64,000 nucleotides of DNA from Triangularia verruculosa. Lineage: Eukaryota > Ascomycota > Sordariomycetes > Sordariales > Podosporaceae. Below, piece after piece: positions 34,490 to 43,700 of this stretch (the stretch's first letter is position 1; every line of letters begins with the position of its first letter). The notes below the pieces were generated by a model. That model made no database searches, was not told the origin of the DNA, and saw only the letters and a list, made by a program, of their open reading frames with translations. Position numbers and translations under genes: made by a program. Location of the stretch: contig MU863897.1 of NCBI GenBank assembly GCA_033296885.1, positions 1 through 64,000 of the forward strand, in the 5' to 3' direction.

Positions 34490-37400
34490 ATGTCCAGCGC
34501 TCTCCTTCGTGCTCCCATGGAGCCGACGATCATCCATCGAACCCAGACGAAGAGCCGACCGCTGCTTCATCAACAGACATTCGAACAACACCAGCTACAC
34601 ATTGAATCATTCCCCTTGCCTCCACCGCAGGTCATCACCCCCGCCGCCACCAACACGACAAACTCAAACGACACCGTCCCCAGCCTCCCGAGCACCCAAC
34701 AAACAAGCAACAACAATTCGTCCGCCTCTCCGAAGAACTCGACGGGTCAAACGTCAATGGACTCATCTCCAAACAAAGAGCACCGCAAGGGAGCTGATTC
34801 AACAGAGAAAAAGCAGAACCGCCACCAGCATAACATTCCACCCCCCCCGTCTACAGTCTCCACCTCTTCATCAAACGCCATCCGACACCATGCCCACTAC
34901 AGCCACACCCACCACCATCGAGACAACCACATTGATACCTCTCCGGCAACTGTGTCACCCAGCCCGGACTCAATCTTGACCACCATCCAAGAGTCTCCGC
35001 TCGACGTTATCAGCCCCTCTATCCTCACTGTCGAAAAGGCAGCGGCGGCCAAGATTGCACTCGAGTCGTACTTCAACGAGAAGTATGCTTCCGGCCCGAC
35101 GGATCGGGAGTCCAGAAAGCAGATACTTGAGTCACAACTCTCTGCCAAGTCAAGCAGCACCCGTAAGGGTTGGACAGCGGCGCAGGCTTCGGCCGCCAGG
35201 GCGGAGTTCCTTCAGCAAGAGACAGATAACTTGAGGGAGATGAGGGTGTTGAAATCCAGAGGAGCGGGAATGAATATTAAGGAATGCCGGGATGGAGTCC
35301 AGGAGAATGGATTTGAAGAGGTGCAGATACTGGGCAAGGGGAGTTTTGGGGTGGTGAAGCTGGTGAGGAAGAGCGGGCAGGGTAAGGTGTATGCGATGAA
35401 GTGCATACGCAAACGGGATATGATCAAGACGCAGCAAGAGGGGCATCTCAAGGCGGAGCGGGACTTTCTAATCGCCAGTGAGGGCTGCCAATGGGTTGTC
35501 CAGCTCATTGCCAGCTTTCAGGACCTTAAAAACCTGTACTTGGTGACCGAATACATGCCGGGGGGAGATTTTCTTGGGTTTCTGATCCGACAGAATACGC
35601 TCCCAGAGGAGGCGGCCAAATTTTATATCGCCGAGATGATTTTGGCCGTGGAGGCGACGCACTCGCTCAAGTTTATTCACCGGGACATCAAACCTAACAA
35701 CTTTTTGATATCCGCCAGTGGGCATCTGAAAATCAGCGACTTTAGTCTGGCGTTTGATGGACACTGGTCGCATGATTTGGCGTACTTCACGAGCCATCGG
35801 TATTCGCTTGTTGAGAAGCTGGGGCTGCATGTTCATGGGGATAGGCAGGATAAGGACGAGAGCAGGAGTACCCAAATCATGTTGAAATGGACGAGCAATA
35901 TCCAAACGGGCATTGAGAAGCATCAGCCAAAGCAAGAGACTGGAAATGGGGACGGCGGTGGTGGAAGGGAGCCGCTGTTGAATTGGAGGAATCGAAATGG
36001 AAACCGGGCTGCGGCGGTGAGTATTATGGGTACGAGTCAGTACATGGCTCCCGAGGTGGTGAAGGGGGAATGTTATGATGCGAGGTGTGATTACTGGAGC
36101 GTGGCGGTGATTTTGTACGAGTGCCTATATGGCTCAACGCCGTTTTTCAGCGAGGAGGGGAGGTCGGTAACCAAAAGAAATATCTTGAATCACCGGGAGA
36201 CTTTTCACCTCCCCCAGAAGCCGGTGGTGTCGAGTCGATGTCAGCATTTATTGGCCAGTTTGATTACGGAGAAGGAGAATAGGTTGTGTTCGAAGAAGTA
36301 TAGAATGAAGGATTTTGTGATGGCCAGCAGACAAGGGACGGGGCAGCAGCAGCAAGGGATGATGACGAGCTCAATGTCGGCGCCGAGCTTAGCTGCGCTG
36401 GGGGTTGCGACTATGATGCCGGGCGGGGGAAACTTTGATGGAAATGGAGGTGGCGGAGGGGGTGGGTGTGGTGGTGGTCCGGCACAGGTGCCCAATCCGA
36501 GATGGGCCAACGAGTACGCGGACCATTTTGTATTTCCTAATGATGCCGAGGATATCAAGTCGCACAAGTGGTTCAAGACGATTGCGTGGGATCATTTGCA
36601 CCAGACAATTCCGCCACACATTCCCATCTTGGACTCAGCGGACGATACGACGTACTTTGATGACGAGAGTCTGAGCGACTGGAGTAAGACTTCCTACGAG
36701 GATCCGGCGTCCGAGAATGAGGAAGAGATTGAGAACCAAAGACTCGAGGACGAGGGATATCATGGGATGAGCAAACGTGCGCTGGAGCAAATGGCTAAGG
36801 ACCAAAAGATGATGCAGGAGAGGAGGGAGGAAGAGGACAAAACAGGGATGATGAATCAACTGAGGAGAAGACCAAGTTTGCAGAAATGGGTGTTGGAGGC
36901 GATGAAGAACGCGCCGTTTGATATTGAGTATTACAGTGGGCTGGAGCTGGAGATTGACAACGCTGGACCGGAGCAGGGAATAACCCACGAGGAAAAGAGT
37001 GTGATGAAGATGTACTTGTTTCAATTCGGGTGTAGGATGTATCGGGACGGGGAGGCCAAGACCAAGGATAAGAAGGAAGAGAAGAAGAAAAAGCGGCCGA
37101 GGGACAAGATTTTGAGAGACCCGAAGATGGGCAGGATCGCGATGGATGTGAGGAGGAGGACGGCGTTCGCGGGGTATGAGTGGGTTGGCTGCCGGGGGCT
37201 CAATACGGGCGATGCTGATGTGCTTGGTGGCCAGGAGAATTCTCGGTTGGATGGGACTCCATTGAGGGTTCAATCGACAAGGCAATCGCTGCAACTTCAG
37301 CAACAGGCACAAATACAGACGCCGCGGCAAGCGGCGAATGTGGGAATGGGTCTGGATGGAGGGTATGACGGGTCTCCTGAGAGTATCTCAACGCCCAGGT

Positions 37401-37711
37401 ATCAATGGGGGCCGCCTCCACCAACCGGTTTACCTCCGCCTCATGTTCATCCTGCCATGACGGGTTTTACGATTCAACCCGATCCATTTTGGAGGCCGCC
37501 AGCACCTCCCCAACCGCAGTTTACACATGCTCAGTACCAACAGTCGACACGGCAATTCTCACCGTACCAGCAGCAACAGCCTCGCCAATTTCGGCCTCAG
37601 CATCATCCACCCCAACAATCTCGACATCATACCCCGAATCAAAAACAGTACCAGAGTCAGATCCCAAGACACATACCGTCTCCACGAGGACAGGCCCCTG
37701 CACCACGATAG
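34490..37711 (+). CDS. Divergent NDR-family AGC kinase (Ppk35-like)
   Basis: The frame encodes 1073 residues. A long Pro/Ser/Thr/His-rich head is followed by the NDR-type MOB-binding region (about 180-265: ESYFNEKYASGPTDRESRK). The kinase domain has GKGSFG at 282, Lys304 in VYAMK, HRDIKPNN with Asp399, and then DFS at 417-419 instead of DFG. It continues with a long insert, T-loop Ser511 in VSIMGT, APE ending at 522, and the NDR tail HKWFKTIAWDHL and DDTTYFDD. The hydrophobic-motif region reads AFAGYEW, with Glu897 where NDR kinases have a phosphorylated Thr. The C terminus is Gln/Pro-rich. NDR kinases act with MOB proteins in growth and morphogenesis. Placement near fission-yeast Ppk35 is my inference. 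An extra 5' exon (34154-34340) is possible, and coding sense continues past the TAG. Confidence 0.93.
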   Translation: MSSALLRAPMEPTIIHRTQTKSRPLLHQQTFEQHQLHIESFPLPPPQVITPAATNTTNSNDTVPSLPSTQQTSNNNSSASPKNSTGQTSMDSSPNKEHRKGADSTEKKQNRHQHNIPPPPSTVSTSSSNAIRHHAHYSHTHHHRDNHIDTSPATVSPSPDSILTTIQESPLDVISPSILTVEKAAAAKIALESYFNEKYASGPTDRESRKQILESQLSAKSSSTRKGWTAAQASAARAEFLQQETDNLREMRVLKSRGAGMNIKECRDGVQENGFEEVQILGKGSFGVVKLVRKSGQGKVYAMKCIRKRDMIKTQQEGHLKAERDFLIASEGCQWVVQLIASFQDLKNLYLVTEYMPGGDFLGFLIRQNTLPEEAAKFYIAEMILAVEATHSLKFIHRDIKPNNFLISASGHLKISDFSLAFDGHWSHDLAYFTSHRYSLVEKLGLHVHGDRQDKDESRSTQIMLKWTSNIQTGIEKHQPKQETGNGDGGGGREPLLNWRNRNGNRAAAVSIMGTSQYMAPEVVKGECYDARCDYWSVAVILYECLYGSTPFFSEEGRSVTKRNILNHRETFHLPQKPVVSSRCQHLLASLITEKENRLCSKKYRMKDFVMASRQGTGQQQQGMMTSSMSAPSLAALGVATMMPGGGNFDGNGGGGGGGCGGGPAQVPNPRWANEYADHFVFPNDAEDIKSHKWFKTIAWDHLHQTIPPHIPILDSADDTTYFDDESLSDWSKTSYEDPASENEEEIENQRLEDEGYHGMSKRALEQMAKDQKMMQERREEEDKTGMMNQLRRRPSLQKWVLEAMKNAPFDIEYYSGLELEIDNAGPEQGITHEEKSVMKMYLFQFGCRMYRDGEAKTKDKKEEKKKKRPRDKILRDPKMGRIAMDVRRRTAFAGYEWVGCRGLNTGDADVLGGQENSRLDGTPLRVQSTRQSLQLQQQAQIQTPRQAANVGMGLDGGYDGSPESISTPRYQWGPPPPTGLPPPHVHPAMTGFTIQPDPFWRPPAPPQPQFTHAQYQQSTRQFSPYQQQQPRQFRPQHHPPQQSRHHTPNQKQYQSQIPRHIPSPRGQAPAPR

Positions 37712-37843
37712 GGTGGTGGTAAGCAAGGTGGTGGTGGTGGTGGTGGTGGTGGTGGTGGTGGTGGACACGATGCTGGAGCTTGGGCAGACGAGGGCGGATT
37801 TGACATGAGGACACTGAACAGGGCCAAGATGAACATGCGGTGA
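37712..37843 (+). other. In-frame open extension after the kinase stop codon
   Basis: After the TAG at 37709-37711, the kinase frame stays open for 43 codons to a TGA at 37841-37843. It reads three Gly, Lys-Gln, a run of Gly, and then a tail with WADEGGFDMRTLNR that looks like a genuine C terminus. A single C-to-T change (CAG to TAG) would explain the stop; readthrough or a base error are the alternatives. Confidence 0.45.
37727..37764. repeat. (GGT)12 microsatellite next to the kinase stop
   Basis: Twelve GGT units begin 15 bases beyond the kinase TAG. In the kinase frame they would encode poly-Gly. The tract also makes artificial poly-Val and poly-His frames. Confidence 0.85.
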
Positions 37844-38318
37844 TGATGATTGATGAGCTTTTGATGACGGAGAAAGAAGTTTTATTTTTCTTTTGGCGTT
37901 TTTTTGGGTACAATGGATACGACGTGACAAGCAAGTCAACAACAGCATTGTTAGATAGTAGACAACCTATGATACCAGGGTTTTGGCCACCCCAGCCGAA
38001 AGCAGACTTAATTGTAGTTTTAAATCTCTCGTTTCATTCTTCATCCACGACTCTTGATACCAAATGAGTGCAGCCAAAAAGCATTTTGAAACAAGGATCG
38101 CGTCGATGAACAGGAAGAGCCCATAGTTTGATGCCAAAAATCAAATGAACCATTCGCACCGTTATAGTTATTAGTATATATCTTCATCATAGCACAAACT
38201 CCGCCATGTATTAGCGCCTCCATTTTCCTAGCCTGCTTCAAGTCGGTTTCCAGATCCGGCCTTAAGTTGCAATGTCATCCTGTCCCTTCCCCTTGCTCTT
38301 TTTGAACAGAGAAGAAAT

Positions 38319-38996
38319 TTAGCCCAGAACAAGCTCATACACTATGATAAGAATGTTGATCGGGACCAGTGGTACTGTTCCTTTGTCAGTCACGTTCATG
38401 GGGTTTATGAGCGGTACCAAAAAGGTTGGGGGGGGGGGGGAGTCATACTCCTCGTCAAAGTCCGGATCGATGCGATTAACTGGATGGCATTGTATTTCAC
38501 GCTACGGTCGACGCCGTTTGTGCCAAAGGAGCGGTTGTGGGTGTCGGGTGTGAGGTTTACTATAGTTTACAAGTCCCAGGTCAGCATTTGAAGCTCTTCT
38601 GTTGGTTGTAACATAACAACGTATGGCGGCCGAGAATGGAAGGCGCCGAAGTGTTGGCATTTCAGGGTTGGCCCTGATGCTCTGTTGATGACCGCATTCC
38701 AGAACGTAGTCTGGGTCCCGAGCCTTATTGCACCTCCCGTTATGAAGCCATGTGTGGGTAGCCTGGTCGTCTTTGCCGGTTGCGTTGAGGTCGGTTGGGT
38801 TGGGGAAGAAGAGCAAGGGTCTGGGGTTTGGAGGGAGGTGAACGCACCGCGAGCGAGGAAGCGGTCCTCGGAGAGGACGACGATTGCGTTTAGGATTAGG
38901 ACCGTCACTACACAAAAACATTGTCAGAAGAAGAATATCCCAGAAACAGGAAGCTGGGAGGGAGGTACCGTATATAATCTTCCCCAAGAAGGTCAT
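38319..38996 (-). CDS. yos1: Yos1-like small ER-Golgi membrane protein
   Basis: Four short exons (38996-38969, 38907-38848, 38559-38449, 38374-38319) join to 84 residues, the usual Yos1 length (about 80-90). All three introns have GT-AG ends and a CTGAC branch site 10-30 bases before the acceptor. The N terminus reads MTFLGKIIYVTVLILNAIVV, then LSEDRFLAR, the family hallmark. The C terminus has SVKYNAIQLIASIRTLTRIP followed by a second hydrophobic segment ending in IIVYELVLG. Yeast Yos1 works with Yip1 and Yif1 in COPII-vesicle transport from ER to Golgi. Two membrane spans are expected. Less than 40 percent of the gene span is coding. The borders of intron 2 (288 nt) are the least certain. 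Confidence 0.85.
38428..38440. repeat. G13 homopolymer in YOS1 intron 3
   Basis: Thirteen G on the plus strand (C in the transcript) occupy the first part of the 74-nt third intron of the YOS1 gene. The run brings the branch site and acceptor no closer than 40 bases, so splicing need not be affected. Confidence 0.8.
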
Positions 38997-39318
38997 CTTT
39001 CCTTCGTCTTGTGTCTAAATGGTGTAGCTCGCTTTTTCTAAGGTGTGGTGGCGACCAGAGAGATGTTTGGCAAGTGAAGGTACAGTCGGCTGTGTTCGGT
39101 CGTCAGATACAGAACTGGTGTCGCTTGCCTCGTGATGCTCGTCGTGGTCGTGGGGAGTGTGCTACGTACCGCCAAATGTCGAGGCACGGAACACACAAAT
39201 GTGGACGTTATTTTGGTAACTGGACAGCTTGAGCTCGCAAGTCGGAGGATACGTGCGTCAGCCATGCGACGCGCAGAGGGGACAGATTTAATGTGGGGCC
39301 GCCTGTCAGGAAGGAGAG

Positions 39319-39326
39319 TTACGTCA
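39319..39326 (-). promoter_or_regulatory. CRE/ATF-like site upstream of YOS1
   Basis: TTACGTCA (TGACGTAA on the other strand) matches the site bound by CREB/ATF-type bZIP factors. It lies 323 bases upstream of the YOS1 ATG. A match of this length can occur by chance. Confidence 0.35.
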
Positions 39327-39349
39327 TGTGACAGTTCGTGAGATACAGG

Positions 39350-39365
39350 TAAACCCTAACCCTTA
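39350..39365 (-). promoter_or_regulatory. Telobox-like motif (two telomere repeats)
   Basis: The sequence contains CCCTAACCCTTA preceded by AAA, that is, two TTAGGG-type units on the minus strand. In fungi such interstitial motifs are bound by Tbf1-like factors in promoters of housekeeping genes. It lies about 354 bases upstream of YOS1 and 25 bases from the CRE-like site. Confidence 0.45.
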
Positions 39366-39941
39366 TGTGCTTCGAGAGTGGAGTCGGAACCCCCTTTTCT
39401 ACCCCTGAAACGTGCTCGTAGCATTTTCATGGGCATGAGGCATCTATGTCTGTTTGAGGCTAGAATAATATAAGAGCATTACATCCATATTGCATTAGAA
39501 TATAACTGTAGTTCAAGACTTTAGACAAAAGAAAGAAGACAACAGATTGGTACAGTAAGTAGCTGAGACGGCCGGACAAGATAACCATACCTACTAGCGG
39601 GTTCCTGCACCACTTTATAATCCAAAACGAGTAGGAAATCGTAGCCCCAAGAACCGTTTGCATCGTAAATTGTCATAGACCCATCGATCGTTTCAGTAAT
39701 ATGCAGAACCCTACACAGTCGTCTCGCAATAGATAGCCAGCTAGAAGAACAGACTAGAGTTAGCCCGAGCCTTAGAATTTAACGCAGTCAAGAACAAAAT
39801 ACAACCGAATAAACAATACTCGCAAGACACGCTTTGCAAAACTGATATTTTTCTTTTCAACTCAAAAGTCATCGCTAAATAACGCAACCCAAATAAAAGT
39901 CCAATGACATCCGCCGTGTCACTTGATACAATGCTGCCCGG

Positions 39942-39962
39942 GTCCAGTCCAGTCCAGTCCAG
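39942..39962. repeat. (GTCCA)4 tandem repeat
   Basis: Four consecutive GTCCA units followed by a partial one lie in the 3' flank of the adenylate cyclase gene. Confidence 0.8.
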
Positions 39963-40702
39963 AGGAGATAAGGTAGATATTTCCCAGAGGTGAAAGAATT
40001 CCAATTGATGATCCCAGATTGATAACCTAACGTTAGCTTTGCTGTAAAGTTGCTGTAAGAACCCGTTCCATCCCGTGCTTTGTGTATGTGTTATCCATCG
40101 CTTCGCCTGCCTGCCTGCCAATGCTCAGTTATTCGAACCTGAAAAGGAAAAATAACCATCCTAAACCAAAATTTGTCAGACAAAAAACAAGAGAAGAGAG
40201 TCCAGATCCGACCAAAGACCTTTTTTTTGCCCAGTGTCCGACTCAAAACCTCTGTTTCAAAAGCCCACCATGCCACTTCCTCGGCGCCTCCCATTCAAGA
40301 CAACCCAAAGAGCCTAACGAAACGACAAGTAATCAAAGAAAGCATAGCATCAATCAAATATAAGCCAATCGCGGTTCTAGAAGTTTCGTCCCTCTCATAG
40401 CCCCTCCGTCCTAGCCGGTGTTGCCGCAACAATACTGGGGATTGGTATATAACAAAACGATACGAGTTGTCAATATGTTGTAGGTGAGAATTCGACTTTC
40501 GAATCATGGTGACCAGACCAACCAATGCGGCATCAGCCGCCCACCTGCACTGCAAGAGGTACAGAAAACTGTGAAACAAGAGCAAAAAAAGCCACGCTTT
40601 ATAGGTTCCGGGGTATTTAATGACAAGTGTGCAAGAAAACCAGTAAGACAGAGACAGAGTATTATCGAAACATGGGAGTGCAGCAAGGTAGGCATGGCAA
40701 AC

Positions 40703-43700
40703 TCAAGCGCGAAGGTCACCATATCGCTCTTTGTACTGAGCCACCAGCTTGAACTGCTCGGCCACCACGCTTAGAACCTCGTTCATCGGTCCGCGCAACG
40801 CGCCGAAATTGGACCCCGTGCTGGACTGTGACACAAGATGACGCATATAAATCGTGTTGATGCACGTCTGTTCGAAATATGTTAGCTATCCTCCGGTGCC
40901 GTGTTCTCGACACGCCATGCTAAAAAAGAAAAAAAAAAAGAAACAGAAAAGAAAAACATACCTCGATCCGGCTGACCTGATGGTCTAGGAAGTTGATCAA
41001 AAAGTCCTCCGACACCTCCCCTCCCCGTTGTCTCATCCTGTCCAACAATCCTGTCTCTGGCGGCTGAAGTGCTTTGCTATTGTCCTCCAGCATACTGCAC
41101 AGCATCTCAAGGCGCAGAGCAACTCTCCAGAGACGCCATATGTCGTCTGGCTCGACCGCAAGCTCGCTACCGGGGCTCAGAATAGCAGGTTTGAGCTCCT
41201 TTGAATCTTGTGCCTGCTCCTTCTCGTGTTTGCTGTGGGTTTCGATTCTGCCCGAGAGGGCATGGGGATAGAGAGAGTAAATAAACTCGGGGTTCTCCAA
41301 GCCCTTCAGTTTTTTCTCGCCCATATCCTTCACCTCGAATCCCTGACCACTCAAGCTTCGCAACTCACTTCTGATGGCAGCCGAGAAACTGTCTTCGTTC
41401 AGGTCAACAGCCGAGCTTGTCGACTCCTGGTAGGTTTCGAGGCACCGCTGTATTTCCGCAATGAAGTCTGAAGACACGGCGATTTGCCCACCATCGGCGC
41501 AAGCAGAGATACGACTGGCCTTGTTGACCATTGGACCATAATAATCCATTCGGCGAGTGACAGGGTCTGGCTCCGAGAGCGGCTCACCCCAGTGAATACC
41601 CATGCGCACAGAAAGGCCCTTGAAGATAAGGTTATTATCTCTGTCGTACACTGGCTGACAGTTTACCGAATTGTAGAGGTCCGCAGGCCAGTCCAGGTGG
41701 AGCAGCTTGCATTGGACGGCAAAGCACCACAAGAGAGCTGATGTGGCAGTAGGGAAGGATACCATGAAGGCGTCGCCTTCTGTCTTGACCTCGAATCCAC
41801 CAATGGTTCTCAGTTGACGTCGCATAAGGTCATTGTGGTTCTTGATGGCCGTCCTCATAGCTTCGGGATACGTTTCCCACAGCTGTGTCGAGTTTTTAAT
41901 GTCCGTGAAAACGATGGCGATGACACCTGTTGGAGCAGGCACCTCTGCATCAAGTCGTCCAAGTGTCGAGTCCAGAGGGCCATCCCTGGCCTTTCGGGCT
42001 CTCCTCAAGGCAGTTGACAGACCGCTGTCGTCATGAAGTGATGCATAAACCGCCATGCTCTGTCCCTTGTGTTGTCGCGAGCGTTCTCGTCTTTGCTTGA
42101 GGTTGTGAACACTCAACATCATGACCATAATCTTGTTGGAGCAGCCATAAGCCATGGCCAGATCCCGGACTTTTTGAGCAGCACGCATTGGATCCTGGCG
42201 CACCGAACGGGTGACATCGACAAGGACGTCTTTGGGAAGGTACTCCCACACTTCTCTGGTTGCGATCAATATCATCTCATCTTGGTCACCAATCGAGTGC
42301 CTCTCAATGTTTGGCGCAGACTGCACGGCGGGCATAAGATCCAGATAGCCGAAAGCTCGGGACACCTCGAGAAGGTCGTTCAGTCGACCGTTCCGAGAGA
42401 CCCACCCTCCGGCTTCTCGAACACGCGTGCGCTCATTGGGATCTGCTGGATCGTGCTTCTTCGTTAACATGACATGAGTGCTGTCCGACTTGATGATCAT
42501 AGCCTGGACATCGCCAACATTGGCAACATATAGATCCTGGTTCTGGATGTAAACAACCGTGGCAACACCGCCAGAGTTGAGGTCCTCTCTGCTGAGGACA
42601 AGAGGAGCTGTAGAGCCGCGATGTACCATCAAGGATCTGTCCTCGGTGTGTTGGTTTCCGGCTGCAATGAGATCCTTGTTGAGTGAAAGGAAGGACCGTC
42701 TTAGGGCGTCGGCAGGATTCTCAGTGTTCTTCAAGTCCCTCAACTCTTGAGAGAAGATATGCCCAAAGTTCTCTTGGAGATACTTGGCGATCTTAGAGCC
42801 ACCACTACTGAGCGCCTGCCCATCGAACAAGCCCAAAAGAGTCTCTGAATCGTTAGAGTTGAAGCGTGGGACAACGAGATCGATAGTGGAGAGATGTTCG
42901 CTTTTGCTCCCGAGTGTGTCGGCCATACCGTAAGGCATATACCCGGCTAACGAACCAGACGTTCTCACACGGCGGTCTTCGCTTTGGTCAGGCAGTGTAG
43001 AGCCGAGGACTGTCACATCCATCAACCCCAGGACCCGAAGGTTGACCAACCTACTGAAATCGGTATATGACTCTCGATTCTGAGCTGCCGTGGGGACAGA
43101 GCTTTGCTTGATCTCCAATCGCCTGTTTCCTGACAAGTTGAGATACCGAAGATTAGGGTTGAGATTCCAGTTCCAGTCGTATGGCACGTTGGCGATGTTG
43201 TATTTGAGAGAGTTGCTGCCGCAGTCAAAGACTGTCAGCTTCTTGGCCCGAGAAATATCTGCAGGCAGATTGGTGAACTTGTTGCCGTTGATGTGGAGTG
43301 TCTGCAGCATGCTGTACTCCTCCAAGTCATCAGCAGGCAGGCTTGCAAGTTCATTGCCAGACAAGTACAGCTCGACCAGCTGCGGCCAGGATTTGATGGA
43401 GCGCTGCGGCATGTCGCTCAAGTCGTTATAGGAAAGGTTGAGAACACGAAGGTTCTCCAACATGCAGAGCTGATCAAAACAGTCGTCATCCAATTGGTTG
43501 TCAGCCAGGTACAGGTACCGCAGTGATCCGGCAAATGTGTTGGTAAGCCGCTGTGTATGGCTTGAATCTTTCCTTGAGCTGGTTGTGGGTGTCGCGACAC
43601 CAATACTGCTCTGGGTTGTGGTTCTCGAGATGACCGACGTTTTGCGTCCGCCTTTTCCGTAAACCGACACCAGAGAGCTCTTTCTGTCGGCGCCGCCTGG

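Larger units (their letters stand above)
38997..40702. other. YOS1 promoter and adenylate cyclase 3' flank
   Basis: I see no gene in these 1.7 kb. The part nearest YOS1 has a CRE-like TTACGTCA (39319-39326) and a telomere-type repeat (39350-39365). A GTCCA pentamer is repeated four times at 39942-39962. The part nearest 40703 is A-rich and is probably the adenylate cyclase 3' UTR. Confidence 0.5.
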
